A stretch of 64,000 nt of DNA, from positions 2,700,554 through 2,764,553 of the forward strand of contig NZ_CP039373.1 in the NCBI RefSeq assembly GCF_000179235.2. Direction: 5' to 3'. The notes under the pieces are model-generated. The model was not told the DNA's origin. It saw only the letters and a list, made by a program, of their open reading frames with translations, and did no database searches. Both the position numbers and the translations under genes were made by a program. Below are positions 19,559 through 29,138 of the stretch, one piece after another. Position 1 is the first letter of the stretch; every line of letters starts with the position of its first letter. The stretch comes from Synechococcus sp. CB0101 (GTDB lineage: Bacteria; Cyanobacteriota; Cyanobacteriia; PCC-6307; Cyanobiaceae).

Positions 19559-19564
19559 TAGAGT
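19559..19564 (+). promoter_or_regulatory. possible -10 box (TAGAGT) for the PedR-like gene
   Basis: TAGAGT 23 nt before the ATG at 19588; identical to the box before rbcR. Confidence 0.3.
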
Positions 19565-19587
19565 GGGGCCTCGGCCAGCGGGCGTGG

Positions 19588-19827
19588 ATGGATCTCTCGG
19601 AGCGCGAACTGGAGATCATCGATCTGGTGGCCCAGGGGCTGACCAACCAGGAGATCGGCGAACGGCTGATGATCAGCAAGCGCACCGTGGATAACCACGT
19701 GAGCAATGTGTTCACCAAAACCGGTGCGAAAAACCGCGTGGCCCTGCTGAATTGGGCGATGGATCACGGCAAGATCTGCCGCGATGGCTTCAATTGCTGC
19801 AACCTGCCTCAGGACGACGCTGACTGA
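19588..19827 (+). CDS. pedR: small LuxR-type regulator, PedR-like
   Basis: A 79-residue protein that is almost only a LuxR/GerE helix-turn-helix (LSERELEIIDLVAQGLTNQE, then MISKRTVDNHVSNVFTKTG). The C-terminal tail has three cysteines (KICRDGFNCCNLP). This matches PedR of Synechocystis, a small regulator that senses photosynthetic electron transport through a thioredoxin-linked cysteine; transfer of that mechanism is inference. The ATG at 19588 starts right at the domain. A small minus-strand gene overlaps its last 19 bp. Confidence 0.88.
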   Translation: MDLSERELEIIDLVAQGLTNQEIGERLMISKRTVDNHVSNVFTKTGAKNRVALLNWAMDHGKICRDGFNCCNLPQDDAD

Positions 19828-19979
19828 CCCCAGCGATCCTCAGCGTTCGGCTCATGCACCAACGATTCCAGGCTGAAGCTGCCATCGGCCAGCGCGAACA
19901 GCTCGGCATAGGCCAGGCAATCAGCCAGATCGCGGCCGCTGAAGCGCAACAACCCTTGCTGGTCGTAGAGACCGAGCAC
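19809..19979 (-). CDS. 56-residue conserved-looking small protein
   Basis: Short open frame from a GTG at 19979 with a good ribosome-binding site (GGAGAGGG, 6-7 nt upstream). The peptide starts VLGLYDQQGLLRFSGRD and continues DCLAYAELFALADGSFSLE, which reads like a small folded protein rather than a shadow frame; a CLAYAELF segment is typical of small picocyanobacterial unknowns. It follows the CYTH gene by 28 bp on the same strand. No function can be given. It is too short for routine gene callers. Confidence 0.55.
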   Translation of the reverse strand: MLGLYDQQGLLRFSGRDLADCLAYAELFALADGSFSLESLVHEPNAEDRWGQSASS

Positions 19980-20007
19980 CAGCCCTCTCCAAATCCTTAA
20001 GAGAATC

Positions 20008-20526
20008 CTAAGCCTGCTGCAGGTTGATGTTCAAGAGCCACGGCTCCTGTTCGGCTTGATCCCAGTGCTGAAAAGGGCGTCGGGCCAAGGCGGCATTGCT
20101 GAACGCACCGATTCCGGTGATCTCACAGCAGCACCAAGGCGGGATGGTCACCGCCGCCTCTTCGCTGCTGAGCTCCACCTCCGCGATCACCAGCGGGATG
20201 TTCTCCGCGCTGAACACATCCAGCACCCACTCCCCGCCGGGGAGATCGAGGCCAAAGCGCTCCTTCAGCACCCGTGCCTCACTGAGCTCCAGCAGGGCCT
20301 CCGCATCGGGAGCGGGAATGCCGTATTCGAATTCATAGCGGGCGATGCCCGCAGCGGGAACTTTCAGGGTGAGCCAGGCCGCCCCCTGGCCATCGCTGCG
20401 CACCCGCAGGGTGAGGCCGTCGGCGGAACCGGCGAGATAGCCCTGCATCAGATGGCGGCTCCACTGCACATGCTCCCGCCACTGCTCGCCGGCCACCAGA
20501 AAGCGCCGCTCAATCTCCAGGGCCAT
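20008..20526 (-). CDS. CYTH domain protein (triphosphate tunnel metalloenzyme)
   Basis: CYTH enzymes fold into a beta-tunnel that binds triphosphate with metals; bacterial members are mostly tripolyphosphatases, some thiamine triphosphatases. The signature starts MALEIERRFLV (ExExK-type, with R in the last position), followed by alternating charged strands such as LTLRVRSDG and YEFEYGIP. 172 residues. It lies 8 bp after nadK on the same strand, a common cyanobacterial pairing. Substrate is not known. Confidence 0.9.
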   Translation of the reverse strand: MALEIERRFLVAGEQWREHVQWSRHLMQGYLAGSADGLTLRVRSDGQGAAWLTLKVPAAGIARYEFEYGIPAPDAEALLELSEARVLKERFGLDLPGGEWVLDVFSAENIPLVIAEVELSSEEAAVTIPPWCCCEITGIGAFSNAALARRPFQHWDQAEQEPWLLNINLQQA

Positions 20527-20534
20527 GGCTCAGC

Positions 20535-21446
20535 TCAGTTGGGGGAGGGTTCGGCAGCGGTGAGGCTGCCGGCCCAATGGAGTTTGCGGCTCAAGGTGCG
20601 GTAGTAAGAGGGGTTCTGCTCCAGCAGCACCATCAGCGCATGGTGGGGCGAGCGACGCACATCGCAGCGATCACCGGGCTCGAGCACCGTGGCATGGGCG
20701 CCATCGTTCCAAAGGCGCACACGACGGCTCGCCTCCCCCAGGGGCCATACCGCCAGCTGCGCCCGCGGCGGGACCACCACCGGCCGGCTGGACAGGCTCA
20801 TCGGGCAGATCGGGTTCACCACAATCGCCTCTACCCCGGGATGCAGGATCGGGCCGCCGGCCGCCATCGAATAGCCCGTAGACCCCGTGGCCGTGGAGAT
20901 GATCAGGCCATCGCCGCGGTATTGATCCACCACCTCACCATCGATCTCGAGCTCCAACACACAGGTGGGCGACACCTCATCGAGGCCCGGCCGGAAATAG
21001 AAATCGTTGAGGGCGCCATACACCGCATCGCTGCGGTCGGTGCGGGCCTCCAGCATCATCCGCCGCTCAAGGGCAAAGCGATCGTCGCGCAGGCGATCCC
21101 ACAGATCACGCTCCCCATCGGGGCCCAGCCCCTGGCTGAGGAGCTTGCGCTCGTGGGTGAGAAAGCCGAAGTGCCCGCCCACGTTGAAGCAGAGGATCGG
21201 AATGCCCAGAGGCGCCAGGTGGCGCGCCGCCCCCAGCACCGTGCCGTCGCCGCCGAGCACCACCGCCAGATCCGGCGGACCTCCCTCATCGGCCAAGAGG
21301 CCCGGGAACGGATTGGCCGTGGCCCCACTCATCGCCACCGCCACCTTCACCCCCTGCTCGCGCAGGGTTTCAGCGCTGCGCCGAGCTTGCCGCAGAGCCG
21401 CCTGACTGGCGGCCCGGTGAATCAACCAGACGGTGTCAAGGCGCAT
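20535..21446 (-). CDS. nadK: NAD kinase
   Basis: Phosphorylates NAD to NADP, feeding photosynthetic electron acceptors. The 303-residue sequence has the GGDGT motif ([17 protein letters not shown]) and the [10 protein letters not shown] version of the second motif, followed by the NE/D-rich site [11 protein letters not shown] and [16 protein letters not shown]. Cyanobacteria usually have two NAD kinases; the partner is not in the window. It sits 27 bp after ndhE and before the CYTH gene, likely one transcript with the ndh operon or its own. Confidence 0.94.
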   Translation of the reverse strand: MRLDTVWLIHRAASQAALRQARRSAETLREQGVKVAVAMSGATANPFPGLLADEGGPPDLAVVLGGDGTVLGAARHLAPLGIPILCFNVGGHFGFLTHERKLLSQGLGPDGERDLWDRLRDDRFALERRMMLEARTDRSDAVYGALNDFYFRPGLDEVSPTCVLELEIDGEVVDQYRGDGLIISTATGSTGYSMAAGGPILHPGVEAIVVNPICPMSLSSRPVVVPPRAQLAVWPLGEASRRVRLWNDGAHATVLEPGDRCDVRRSPHHALMVLLEQNPSYYRTLSRKLHWAGSLTAAEPSPN

Positions 21447-21473
21447 GGCAGCTGAGCAGTGCCCCCAGCCTGG

Positions 21474-21803
21474 CTACCAACGCAGCAGGTTGAAACGCTC
21501 CATGTCGACCGTCTCACGGTTGCGGTAGAGCGACAGCAGGATCGCCAGGCCAACCGCAGCTTCAGCAGCGGCCACGGTGATCACAAAAATGGTGAACACC
21601 TGGCCGCGGATCAGCTGACCATCGAGGTAGCTGGAGAACGCCATCAGGTTGATATTCACGGCGTTGAGCATCAGCTCAATGCTCATCAACACACGCACGG
21701 CGTTGCGGCTGTTGATCAGACCCCAAACGCCGGTGCAGAAGAGGATGGCCGCCAGGGCCAGATAGGCCTGCAGGGGCACGGTGGTGGGCAGCTCGAGGTT
21801 CAT
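21474..21803 (-). CDS. ndhE: NDH-1 subunit 4L (NdhE)
   Basis: NuoK-like membrane subunit with three helices in 109 residues; it shows the conserved glutamates in [12 protein letters not shown] that line the proton path. Start overlaps the ndhG stop by one base (TGATG). Last gene of the ndhA-I-G-E operon. Confidence 0.96.
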   Translation of the reverse strand: MNLELPTTVPLQAYLALAAILFCTGVWGLINSRNAVRVLMSIELMLNAVNINLMAFSSYLDGQLIRGQVFTIFVITVAAAEAAVGLAILLSLYRNRETVDMERFNLLRW

Positions 21804-22402
21804 CAGTTGGTTTTCTCCAGCAGCAGAGGGGTGCGGGACTTCTCAATCAGACCCTGATCGGCGGGCTCACCGGTGCTGATGTCGGCGCTGAGCACATCAC
21901 GGCGAGCCAGCACGATGGCACCGATCATCGCCATCAGCAGCAGCACCGAGGCCAGCTCGAACGGCAGCAGGTAGTCGCTGAACAGGTGCTCACCGATGCG
22001 GATCGTGGCTTCTTCACCAACGGGCTCCGGACCAGGGGTTGCCCAGGGAGTGGTGAAAGCCACCCGCAGCAGCAGCGCGAACAAGCCCGCGCACACGGCA
22101 CCGGACAGAAGCCGGCGCACGGCCAAACCGGGGATCGCCGCCAGGTCTTCCTTCTTGTTCACGAGCATGATCGCGAACAGGATCAGCACGTTCACAGCGC
22201 CCACGTACACGAGCACCTGAGCGGCCGCCACAAAGCTGGCGTTGAGCAACAGGTAGAGGCCTGCCACCGACAGGAACACGCCGCCCAGCAGGAAGGCCGA
22301 ATACACAATGTTGGGCAGCAGCACCACGCCTAGGGCGCCGATGGCCACCACAGCCGAGAGCACCGTAAAGCAGATCAGCTGAGTGGAGGAGGCGATGGTC
22401 AT
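21803..22402 (-). CDS. ndhG: NDH-1 subunit 6 (NdhG)
   Basis: NuoJ-like membrane subunit, 199 residues, five hydrophobic helices with the conserved helix [18 protein letters not shown] in the middle. A long polar loop ([22 protein letters not shown]) separates helices 4 and 5. One-base overlaps with both ndhI upstream and ndhE downstream point to tight translational coupling. Confidence 0.96.
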   Translation of the reverse strand: MTIASSTQLICFTVLSAVVAIGALGVVLLPNIVYSAFLLGGVFLSVAGLYLLLNASFVAAAQVLVYVGAVNVLILFAIMLVNKKEDLAAIPGLAVRRLLSGAVCAGLFALLLRVAFTTPWATPGPEPVGEEATIRIGEHLFSDYLLPFELASVLLLMAMIGAIVLARRDVLSADISTGEPADQGLIEKSRTPLLLEKTN

Positions 22403-23004
22403 CAGGCGTTCTCCTCACTCGAAGCGGCAGGGGCAGTCTGCACCTGAGAGGGCAGCTGACCGGAGCGGGGGCGGCTGGGATCCACACCATGGGGATCCAT
22501 CTCACCCTTGGGCAGATAGGCCAGCTCCCGCAGGGGGATCACCGCCGGATCACTGGTCACGCTGGTGGGCAGACGACCCAGGGCGACGTTGTCGTAGTTG
22601 AGACTGTGGCGATCGAAGGCGGCCAGCTCGTACTCCTCGGTCATCGAGAGGCAGTTGGTGGGGCAGTACTCCACGCAATTGCCGCAGAAGATGCAAACCC
22701 CGAAATCGATCGAGTAGTTGCGCAGCTCCTTCTTCTTGGTGGCTTTGTTCATCACCCAATCCACCACCGGCAGGTTGATCGGGCAGACACGCACACACAC
22801 CTCACAGGCGATGCACTTGTCGAATTCGTAGTGGATCCGGCCCCTGTAGCGCTCTGAAGGGATCAGCTTCTCGTAGGGGTACTGCACCGTGATCGGCCGC
22901 CGGCGCAGATGGTCGAACGTGACCGACAGGCCCTGGGTCAGGTAGTTGGCCGCACCCACCGCATCGCGGGTGTAGTCACCGACTTTCTTGAGAAACCCGA
23001 ACAT
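22402..23004 (-). CDS. ndhI: NDH-1 subunit I, 2x[4Fe-4S] (NdhI)
   Basis: Iron-sulfur subunit that carries electrons from ferredoxin towards plastoquinone. Two CxxCxxCxxxCP clusters are clear: [14 protein letters not shown] and [14 protein letters not shown]. 200 residues; the C-terminal tail after residue ~165 is variable and Ser/Pro-rich. It stands 64 bp after ndhA and overlaps ndhG by one base. Confidence 0.97.
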   Translation of the reverse strand: MFGFLKKVGDYTRDAVGAANYLTQGLSVTFDHLRRRPITVQYPYEKLIPSERYRGRIHYEFDKCIACEVCVRVCPINLPVVDWVMNKATKKKELRNYSIDFGVCIFCGNCVEYCPTNCLSMTEEYELAAFDRHSLNYDNVALGRLPTSVTSDPAVIPLRELAYLPKGEMDPHGVDPSRPRSGQLPSQVQTAPAASSEENA

Positions 23005-23068
23005 GAACAGGCGAGCAGGGGCGGAAACGCCGGCACCATGATGGCCCGGCCAGGCGGTGGGAGGGTGA

Positions 23069-24211
23069 TCAGCCGCCGAAGAAGGCGGGGAACGCCAGCT
23101 TGAGGCCCGCGGTGACCAGCAGGTTCACCAGGGCGATCGGCAGCAGGAACTTCCAGCCCAGATCAAGCAGCTGATCGATGCGCACCCGAGGCACGGTCCA
23201 GCGCAGCAGGATCGCGAAGAACACCAGCAGGTAGGCCTTCAGCACGGTCATCACAATGCCGGTGGTGGCCGTGATCACCTGCACCAGCGGCGCATCAATC
23301 GGCTGACCGGTGAGGTTCACGATCCACTCCACCGGCAGGGGGAAGCCCCAGCCACCCAGGTAGAGCACCGACACCAGCAGCGCCGAGAGCACCAGGTTGA
23401 TGTAGCTGCCCAGATAGAAGAGGGCGAACTTCATGCCGGAGTACTCGGTCTGGTAGCCCGCGACCAACTCCTCTTCAGCCTCGGGGAGGTCGAACGGCAG
23501 GCGTTCGCACTCCGCCAGAGCGCAGATCCAGAAGATGGCGAAGCCCACGGGCTGGCGCCAGATGTTCCAGCTGAGGATGCCGGCACCGGTCTGCTGATCG
23601 ACGATGTCGACGGTGCTGAGCGAGTTGCTCATCATCACGACCGCCAGCACCGCCAGTGCCAGGGGGATCTCATAGGAGATCGACTGCGCAGCGGCCCGCA
23701 GGCCACCCAGCAGCGAATACTTGTTGTTGGAGGCATAACCCGCCATCAGCAGGCCGATCGGCTGAATGCTGCTGAGGGAAATCCAGAGGAAGATCCCCAC
23801 GCCCACATTGCTGATCAGCAGGTTCTGGCCAAATGGAACCACCAGCCAGCTCAGGATCACCGGCACCAGCACCAGCACCGGGCCCAGGGTGAACAGCAGG
23901 CCGTCGGCCCGGGCCGGAATGATGTCTTCCTTGAACAGCAATTTCAGGCCGTCAGCCAGGGGCTGAAGGATGCCCAGGGCACCGGCGTATTCAGGGCCGA
24001 TGCGCTGCTGCACAGCAGCGGAGATCTTGCGCTCCAGCCACACATTCACGAGCACGCCCACCACGGCCGCCACCAGCACCAGCAGCATCGGCAGGGGCAG
24101 CCAGAGCAGGTGGGCTGCTCCCGGCGATAAGCCCAGACCCTGCAACAGGTCGGTGAAGCTGGCCTCCAGGTCGAGGCCGGCGCTCACGACGGCGGGATTG
24201 GCAAACACCAT
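23069..24211 (-). CDS. ndhA: NDH-1 subunit 1 (NdhA)
   Basis: NuoH-like membrane subunit that forms the quinone-binding chamber where the arms meet. 380 residues with eight helices; conserved loops include [18 protein letters not shown] and [20 protein letters not shown]. First gene of ndhA-I-G-E, 49 bp after gltA on the same strand. GltA and NdhA being adjacent is common in picocyanobacteria. Confidence 0.96.
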   Translation of the reverse strand: MVFANPAVVSAGLDLEASFTDLLQGLGLSPGAAHLLWLPLPMLLVLVAAVVGVLVNVWLERKISAAVQQRIGPEYAGALGILQPLADGLKLLFKEDIIPARADGLLFTLGPVLVLVPVILSWLVVPFGQNLLISNVGVGIFLWISLSSIQPIGLLMAGYASNNKYSLLGGLRAAAQSISYEIPLALAVLAVVMMSNSLSTVDIVDQQTGAGILSWNIWRQPVGFAIFWICALAECERLPFDLPEAEEELVAGYQTEYSGMKFALFYLGSYINLVLSALLVSVLYLGGWGFPLPVEWIVNLTGQPIDAPLVQVITATTGIVMTVLKAYLLVFFAILLRWTVPRVRIDQLLDLGWKFLLPIALVNLLVTAGLKLAFPAFFGG

Positions 24212-24260
24212 GGGTGGCCTGTGGATGGGGGCAACTTAAGCGGCCGCAGCCGCACTCGGG

Positions 24261-25433
24261 TCAGCGGGCTTCCAGCGGTGCCCAGGCACGCCCGGCCGAA
24301 CCGGTGTAGATCTGCGTGGGGCGGTAGATGCGGTTAGCACCGAGCTGCTCCTTCCAGTGGGCCAGCCAGCCGGCGGTGCGAGCGATGGCAAAGATCGGCG
24401 TGAACAGATCCACCGGGATCCCGAGCTTCCGATACACCAGGCCGGAATAGAAATCCACGTTGGGATAGATGCCCTTGGGGCCGAGGCGCTCCGCAGCCAC
24501 CTCCTCGAGCTTGCGAGCCAGGTCGTAGAGGGGGTCGTGGCCGAACTGATCAAACAGTTGCTCCGCCAGCTTCTGCAGGATCACGGCCCGGGGATCCTTC
24601 ACCTTGTATTCCCGGTGGCCGAAGCCCATGATCTTTCGCTTCTCCGCAATCGCCTGATCGAGCCAGGGCGCCACCTGATCGGCGCTGCCAATGCTGTCGA
24701 GCATCTCGAGCACATCCTCATTGGCGCCGCCATGGAGCGGACCGGCCAGGGTGCCCACCGCTGAGGCCACCACCGCATAGGGATCGGTGAGGGTGCTGGC
24801 GGTCACCCGCGCACTGAAGGTGCTGGCGTTGAGGCTGTGCTCGGCATGCAGGATCAGGCAGGCATCAAAGATCCGCGCCGCCAGCGGGTCGGGCTCCCGC
24901 TCGGTGAGCATGTAGAGGAAGTTGGCCGCGTAGGGCAGGTCGTCGCGGGGCTGGATCGGATCCTGGCCTTTGCGAATCAGCTGAAAGGCCGCCACCATCG
25001 TGGGGATCTTGGCGATCAGCCGCACCACCGCCGAGACGATGTACTCGGGGTTGTCGAGGGCTCGCCGCGAATAGAAGAGCCCGAGGGAGGCTGCACTGCT
25101 CTGCAGCGCGTCCATCGGGTGCCCCTGGGAGGGGAAGCACTTCATCATGTCGCGGATGCGGAAGCTCACCCGCCGGTGCATCTGCACCTCGTGCTCAAAC
25201 TCCCGCAGCTGTGACGCGGTGGGCAGTTCCCCCCAGATCAGTAGGTAGGTGGTTTCCAGGAAGGTGCTGTGCTGCGCCAGCTCCTCCACGCTGTAGCCGC
25301 GGTAGGTAAGCCGCCCCCGCTGGCCATCGATGTCGCACACCGACGATTGGGTGGCCGGCACGCCCTCAAGGCCGGGGCGGTACTCAGGGGTGGCTGGCTT
25401 CAACCCTGCCTCTGCAGGTGCTGTACTCACCAT
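24261..25433 (-). CDS. gltA: citrate synthase (GltA)
   Basis: Condenses acetyl-CoA and oxaloacetate to citrate, the entry to the 2-oxoglutarate branch of carbon metabolism. 390 residues; catalytic His regions LHAEHSLNASTF and MGFGHREYKVKDPRA, with HGGANEDVLEML between them, and the catalytic Asp in NVDFYSGL. A TAGGTT -10-like box lies 27 nt before the ATG (minus 25466-25461). The short 3' gap carries a small GC-rich hairpin that could end the transcript. Confidence 0.95.
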   Translation of the reverse strand: MVSTAPAEAGLKPATPEYRPGLEGVPATQSSVCDIDGQRGRLTYRGYSVEELAQHSTFLETTYLLIWGELPTASQLREFEHEVQMHRRVSFRIRDMMKCFPSQGHPMDALQSSAASLGLFYSRRALDNPEYIVSAVVRLIAKIPTMVAAFQLIRKGQDPIQPRDDLPYAANFLYMLTEREPDPLAARIFDACLILHAEHSLNASTFSARVTASTLTDPYAVVASAVGTLAGPLHGGANEDVLEMLDSIGSADQVAPWLDQAIAEKRKIMGFGHREYKVKDPRAVILQKLAEQLFDQFGHDPLYDLARKLEEVAAERLGPKGIYPNVDFYSGLVYRKLGIPVDLFTPIFAIARTAGWLAHWKEQLGANRIYRPTQIYTGSAGRAWAPLEAR

Positions 25434-25460
25434 GGCGGCATCAACCCAATCCGTTTCGGC

Positions 25461-25466
25461 AACCTA
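25461..25466 (-). promoter_or_regulatory. possible -10 box (TAGGTT) for gltA
   Basis: TAGGTT on the minus strand, 27 nt upstream of the gltA ATG, within a 62-bp gap. Confidence 0.3.
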
Positions 25467-25495
25467 AGGCCGCTGGGCGACACGCTTCGGTGCCA

Positions 25496-26053
25496 TCAGC
25501 CACCGGATGGGGGCATCTGGCGCCGGCCCAGCAACACCCGAGGCGGCAGCAGCAGCTCCAGCCGCGCACTGCCCAGCAGGCCAGCCTGGGGCGGCTTGGG
25601 CCATTGCAACAGCACCACACCGGCCTTCTTCAGCTGCAGGGCCTCGGGGGCCAGGGCCATGGGCACACCAATCAACAGCGCTGCCAAGGTGCTGAGGTCG
25701 GGCTCATGGCCCACGAGCGCCAGGCGCCGCCAGGCCGGCCGGGGCGACACTGCGCCCAGCCAGCGCTCCAGCAGAGGCAGCGGATCAGCCAGGGGGGCCA
25801 GGGCTGCGGCCAGCTCCAACTCAGGAGCCAAGCCGGCCTGCACAGCCAACTCAGCCGTTTGGCGGGCCCGCACCAGAGGGCTGCTCAGCACCAGATCACA
25901 ACCGAGATCGAGATCCACCAATTGGCGCAGCTGGGCGATGGTGCGCTCACGACCTTCCGGGGTCAGGGCGCGTTGGGCGTCGTCGGCCCCTTCGACCCGC
26001 TCCTCAGCGATGCCATGGCGCAGTAGCAGCAGCTCCCGTTTACGCGGTGCCAT
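25496..26053 (-). CDS. sixA: phosphohistidine phosphatase SixA-like
   Basis: Histidine-phosphatase superfamily, RHG branch. The catalytic motif LLRHGIAEE is at residues ~10-18 and the second conserved His lies in LVGHEPDLS. SixA removes phosphate from His in phosphorelay proteins; whether that is the substrate here is not shown. 185 residues. It starts 3 bp after the DUF3352 gene's stop and is likely in one transcript with it. Confidence 0.88.
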   Translation of the reverse strand: MAPRKRELLLLRHGIAEERVEGADDAQRALTPEGRERTIAQLRQLVDLDLGCDLVLSSPLVRARQTAELAVQAGLAPELELAAALAPLADPLPLLERWLGAVSPRPAWRRLALVGHEPDLSTLAALLIGVPMALAPEALQLKKAGVVLLQWPKPPQAGLLGSARLELLLPPRVLLGRRQMPPSGG

Positions 26054-26056
26054 TGC

Positions 26057-27655
26057 TCAACCCTTGAACTGCAGCAGGCCGCGCAGCCGCAAGGCCCGAG
26101 CGGAAGGCCCATCGCCCTCGAGGCTGAGGGCAGCCCCATCCACCAACGGCGTGAGCTCACTGCTGGAGAGGGCGCTCACCAGCCGCCAGGGCTGCCAGAC
26201 AGCCAGCAGTTGCTGTGCCGTGGGGCCATCCATGGCCCACTGCACGGGTGCCTTCGGGGTGCCAAGGCTCTCCAGCTGCTCGAGGCGTTCCGCCGGGGCA
26301 TGGCGACCTTCATCCTGCTGATTCAGCACGCTGAGGCCTTGACCCCACCAAGCCCAACCGCCCTGGAGGGAGCGAGCGCCCGCCAGCTGAGCCTGCAGCT
26401 GGTCGGGATTGCCCTTCACCGGCTTCGACTGGAGTTTGGTCCAGGCCTGCAGCGTGAGGCCATGGCTTTGCAGCGGCGAGTTGCTGTAGCCCTCGCTCGC
26501 CAGGGCCGCATCCAACACCTCAAGCGGCGGTTGCTGCGCCTGGGTCCCCAACAGCCAGCCATCGCCGGACTGGGCCCAGAGCAAAGGTCCATGATCTTCA
26601 GCCGCTACCAATGCCGGCAGAGACGCAGGCAGGCGCTCGAGGGCACCGCGCAGCACCGGACCCAGCAGCTGGGCCCAAGGATCGGGATCGCTGGTCTCCA
26701 GCAGGCGGGCCGGTTCGCTCAGCAGGGCCAGGCTGGTGGCTGGCAGCTGCAATTGCTGCGGCAGAGCGATCGGCACAGCCGGCAGAGCCGCCAAAGGCTC
26801 ACGCAACTGGGTGAGGGCATCCAGCTGGAGACCTCGGCTGGCGGGGCTGAGGGCGGCCACCAGCTCCACAGCAGCCCCAGGCTCATCTCCCAATTGGCCG
26901 GGTAGCCCCAGCCACTGCTCCATCGCCTGCGGCCGGGCGGTGAGCAAGGCCACGCCATGACCCAGGCGTGCCACGGCCTGCTGGAGCGGCGCACTAGCAG
27001 CCTGATTCAGTTCATCAATCTGCGACACATCCAGGGCCTGCTCCAGCACGCCGCGGCCGGAGGCGATCAGCACCAGTTCGTCGTTGATCAGGGCCGTGGC
27101 CAGAGGCTGCGGGTCCTGGCCCAGCAGGGCGCCGCGGCCACTGATCAAGCCCATGCCGCGGTAGCTGCTGATCTGCAGGTCGGTGCCGGCCAGGCTGCGG
27201 CTCTGCCAGAACCGCTGCAGGAAGCGGCGGGCGCCCTCGCCATCGCGGCTGCGCAGGGCCAGCACCCAACCGGGCTGCTCCGATGCCCCCGGCGGGGTGA
27301 GGAGGGCAAAGCTGCTTTCGCGCCCCAGCCAGGGGGCCAGCTCCGTGGCGTAATCCAGGCCAGCGGCGGCGAAGGCCCCATCACGCAAACGATCCGCCGC
27401 AGCTGCCGCCTGGCGCCGCTGCCGCGGTGCCGCCACCGCCCTGGCATAGGCGGCTGGCTGATCAGGTGTGAGCAACCAGTGCAGGCTGAGCGGTGCCGTG
27501 CGGGGCACAAACCGAGCTGCCAGCGGCAATTCCAGCCGTTGGGACTGCAACCCAAGGGGACTGCGCTGCCACAGCAACCACCAGCCCGTTGCCCCCAGAC
27601 TCAGCAACGCGATGGCTGCCGCCAACACTGCCGCCAGGAAGGGGCGGGCCTTCAT
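26057..27655 (-). CDS. DUF3352 domain membrane-anchored protein
   Basis: Cyanobacterial unknown of 532 residues. One N-terminal hydrophobic segment (about 7-29) looks like a signal anchor, and the rest is a soluble Leu/Ala/Gln-rich domain with repeated LLTP/GLQLDAL-type stretches, the DUF3352 layout. The protein probably faces the periplasm or lumen. It lies upstream of sixA on the same strand and diverges from the rhodanese gene with 77 bp between. No function known. Confidence 0.85.
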   Translation of the reverse strand: MKARPFLAAVLAAAIALLSLGATGWWLLWQRSPLGLQSQRLELPLAARFVPRTAPLSLHWLLTPDQPAAYARAVAAPRQRRQAAAAADRLRDGAFAAAGLDYATELAPWLGRESSFALLTPPGASEQPGWVLALRSRDGEGARRFLQRFWQSRSLAGTDLQISSYRGMGLISGRGALLGQDPQPLATALINDELVLIASGRGVLEQALDVSQIDELNQAASAPLQQAVARLGHGVALLTARPQAMEQWLGLPGQLGDEPGAAVELVAALSPASRGLQLDALTQLREPLAALPAVPIALPQQLQLPATSLALLSEPARLLETSDPDPWAQLLGPVLRGALERLPASLPALVAAEDHGPLLWAQSGDGWLLGTQAQQPPLEVLDAALASEGYSNSPLQSHGLTLQAWTKLQSKPVKGNPDQLQAQLAGARSLQGGWAWWGQGLSVLNQQDEGRHAPAERLEQLESLGTPKAPVQWAMDGPTAQQLLAVWQPWRLVSALSSSELTPLVDGAALSLEGDGPSARALRLRGLLQFKG

Positions 27656-27732
27656 CGGTTGCTTGCAGGACTGGCCTCATCTTTATGCATGGCGGCTGTG
27701 TTTGGCACCCCAACAGGCCCTAGCTTCTGGCG

Positions 27733-28077
27733 ATGAGCACCCCCACCCCGATTCGCGCCCAGGAGCTGCAGCAACGCCTGGAGGCCGGCGAGAACCTCCA
27801 GTTGGTGGATGTGCGCGAACCCATGGAGCTGGAGCTGGCCAAGCTGCAACAGCCGGTGATTCACCTGCCCCTCAGCAGCTCCGAGCAGTGGATCGGATCC
27901 CTCCACGAGCACCTCGACCCTGAGCGCGATGTGGTGGTGCTGTGCCATGCCGGCGTGCGCAGCTGGCAATTCGGCTGCTGGCTGATGGAAGCGCAGGGAT
28001 TCCCCAAGGTGTGGAACCTGCAGGGCGGCATCGACGCCTGGAGCGTGGAGGTGGATTCGAGCGTGCCCCGCTACTGA
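27733..28077 (+). CDS. rhodanese-like sulfurtransferase
   Basis: Single rhodanese domain of 114 residues with the active-site loop CHAGVRS (Cys at residue ~73) and LVDVREP near the start. Likely moves sulfane sulfur or serves in sulfur relay; the partner is not evident. It is close upstream of hrcA (62 bp), and an alternative frame runs through both, which is a shadow of the true start at 28140. Confidence 0.9.
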   Translation: MSTPTPIRAQELQQRLEAGENLQLVDVREPMELELAKLQQPVIHLPLSSSEQWIGSLHEHLDPERDVVVLCHAGVRSWQFGCWLMEAQGFPKVWNLQGGIDAWSVEVDSSVPRY

Positions 28078-28103
28078 ATGCCCTGCTGAGCCAACAGCGC
28101 CCC

Positions 28104-28109
28104 TACGAT
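28104..28109 (+). promoter_or_regulatory. possible -10 box (TACGAT) for hrcA
   Basis: TACGAT lies 30 nt before the GTG at 28140. No CIRCE inverted repeat was seen in this gap. Confidence 0.25.
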
Positions 28110-28139
28110 CCCGGCACCCACGACACAGACGCCGCTCCC

Positions 28140-29132
28140 GTGCAGCCATTGCCCCGCCGGCAAGAGCAAGTGCTGCAGGCCACCGTGCGTCACTACGTGG
28201 ACACCACCGAACCGGTGGGCAGCAAAACGCTGGTGCAACGCTTCGGGTTGGAGGCCAGCCCCGCCACCATCCGCTCCGCCATGGGAGCCCTGGAGCAGCG
28301 CGGTCTGCTCACCCAGCCCCACACCTCCGCCGGGCGAGTGCCCAGCCCCCTGGGCTACCGCCACTACGTGGATTGCCTGCTGCCCGCTCCCGGTGCCGCC
28401 GCCATCCAGTTGCAGCGGGAGCTGATGGGGCTGAGCCTGCAGTGGGCTGCCTTCGACGACCTCCTGCTCCATCTGGCCCGCCGCCTGGCCGATCTCACGG
28501 GGCTCCTGAGCCTGATCACCCGGCCACAGCGACCCAGCCCCGCCCTGCAGGCCCTGCGCCTGGTGCCCAGCGGCGATCGCCTGCTGGTGTTTCTGGTGGA
28601 TGGCGGGGCCTCGGCCACCAGCCTCAACCTGCGGCTGCCCCACGGCAGCACCCACACCCTGCCGGCCCTGGAGCGCTGGGTGAGCGAACAGCTGGCCGAG
28701 GGTCCGATCAACTGGCAGAGCCTGCCTCCCCAACTGCAGAGCTGCGGCGACCTGTTGCGCCAGGGGCTACTCAGCCATCAGCAGGCTGACACCAGCCAAC
28801 AGGCCAGTGCAGTGTCCCTGGGACTGGGCGGATTGCTCGGGCAACCGGAATTCCAACGCAGTGCCTCCCTCAGGCCCCTGCTCCAGCTCGTGGAAAGTGA
28901 ACCGCAGCGGGTGCTGGAACCCGCTCGTGCCACGCCACTGGGTGGCGTGTGGATCGGCGCCGAGCACCCGGATACGGCCCTGCACGCCTGCGCTGTGGTG
29001 CAGGCCAGCTATGCCGCAGCCGGTGGTTCTGCTGGGCAAGTGGCCCTAATCGGGCCGATGCGGATGGCTTATGCCACAGCACGGGCAGCCGTGCAGGCCG
29101 TGGCCAGCACCCTGGAGCGGCTGCTCAGCTAA
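28140..29132 (+). CDS. hrcA: heat-inducible transcription repressor HrcA
   Basis: Represses chaperone genes by binding the CIRCE operator, in a GroEL-dependent way. 330 residues from a GTG start. The N-terminal winged helix is clear (RQEQVLQATVRHYVDTTEPVGSKTLV, and SPATIRSAMGALEQRGLL, QPHTSAGRVPS), followed by a GAF-like domain and the family ending LIGPMRMAY. Its groESL targets are outside the window. Confidence 0.94.
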   Translation: MQPLPRRQEQVLQATVRHYVDTTEPVGSKTLVQRFGLEASPATIRSAMGALEQRGLLTQPHTSAGRVPSPLGYRHYVDCLLPAPGAAAIQLQRELMGLSLQWAAFDDLLLHLARRLADLTGLLSLITRPQRPSPALQALRLVPSGDRLLVFLVDGGASATSLNLRLPHGSTHTLPALERWVSEQLAEGPINWQSLPPQLQSCGDLLRQGLLSHQQADTSQQASAVSLGLGGLLGQPEFQRSASLRPLLQLVESEPQRVLEPARATPLGGVWIGAEHPDTALHACAVVQASYAAAGGSAGQVALIGPMRMAYATARAAVQAVASTLERLLS

Positions 29133-29138
29133 ACGCAA

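Noticed and set aside
19981-20007. Two CTTA-GGA repeats (CTTAGGAT, CTTAAGGA) before the small ORF as a Pho box
   Set aside because: Spacing fits, but the repeats do not match the TTAA(C/T)(C/T) consensus and one overlaps the CYTH stop.
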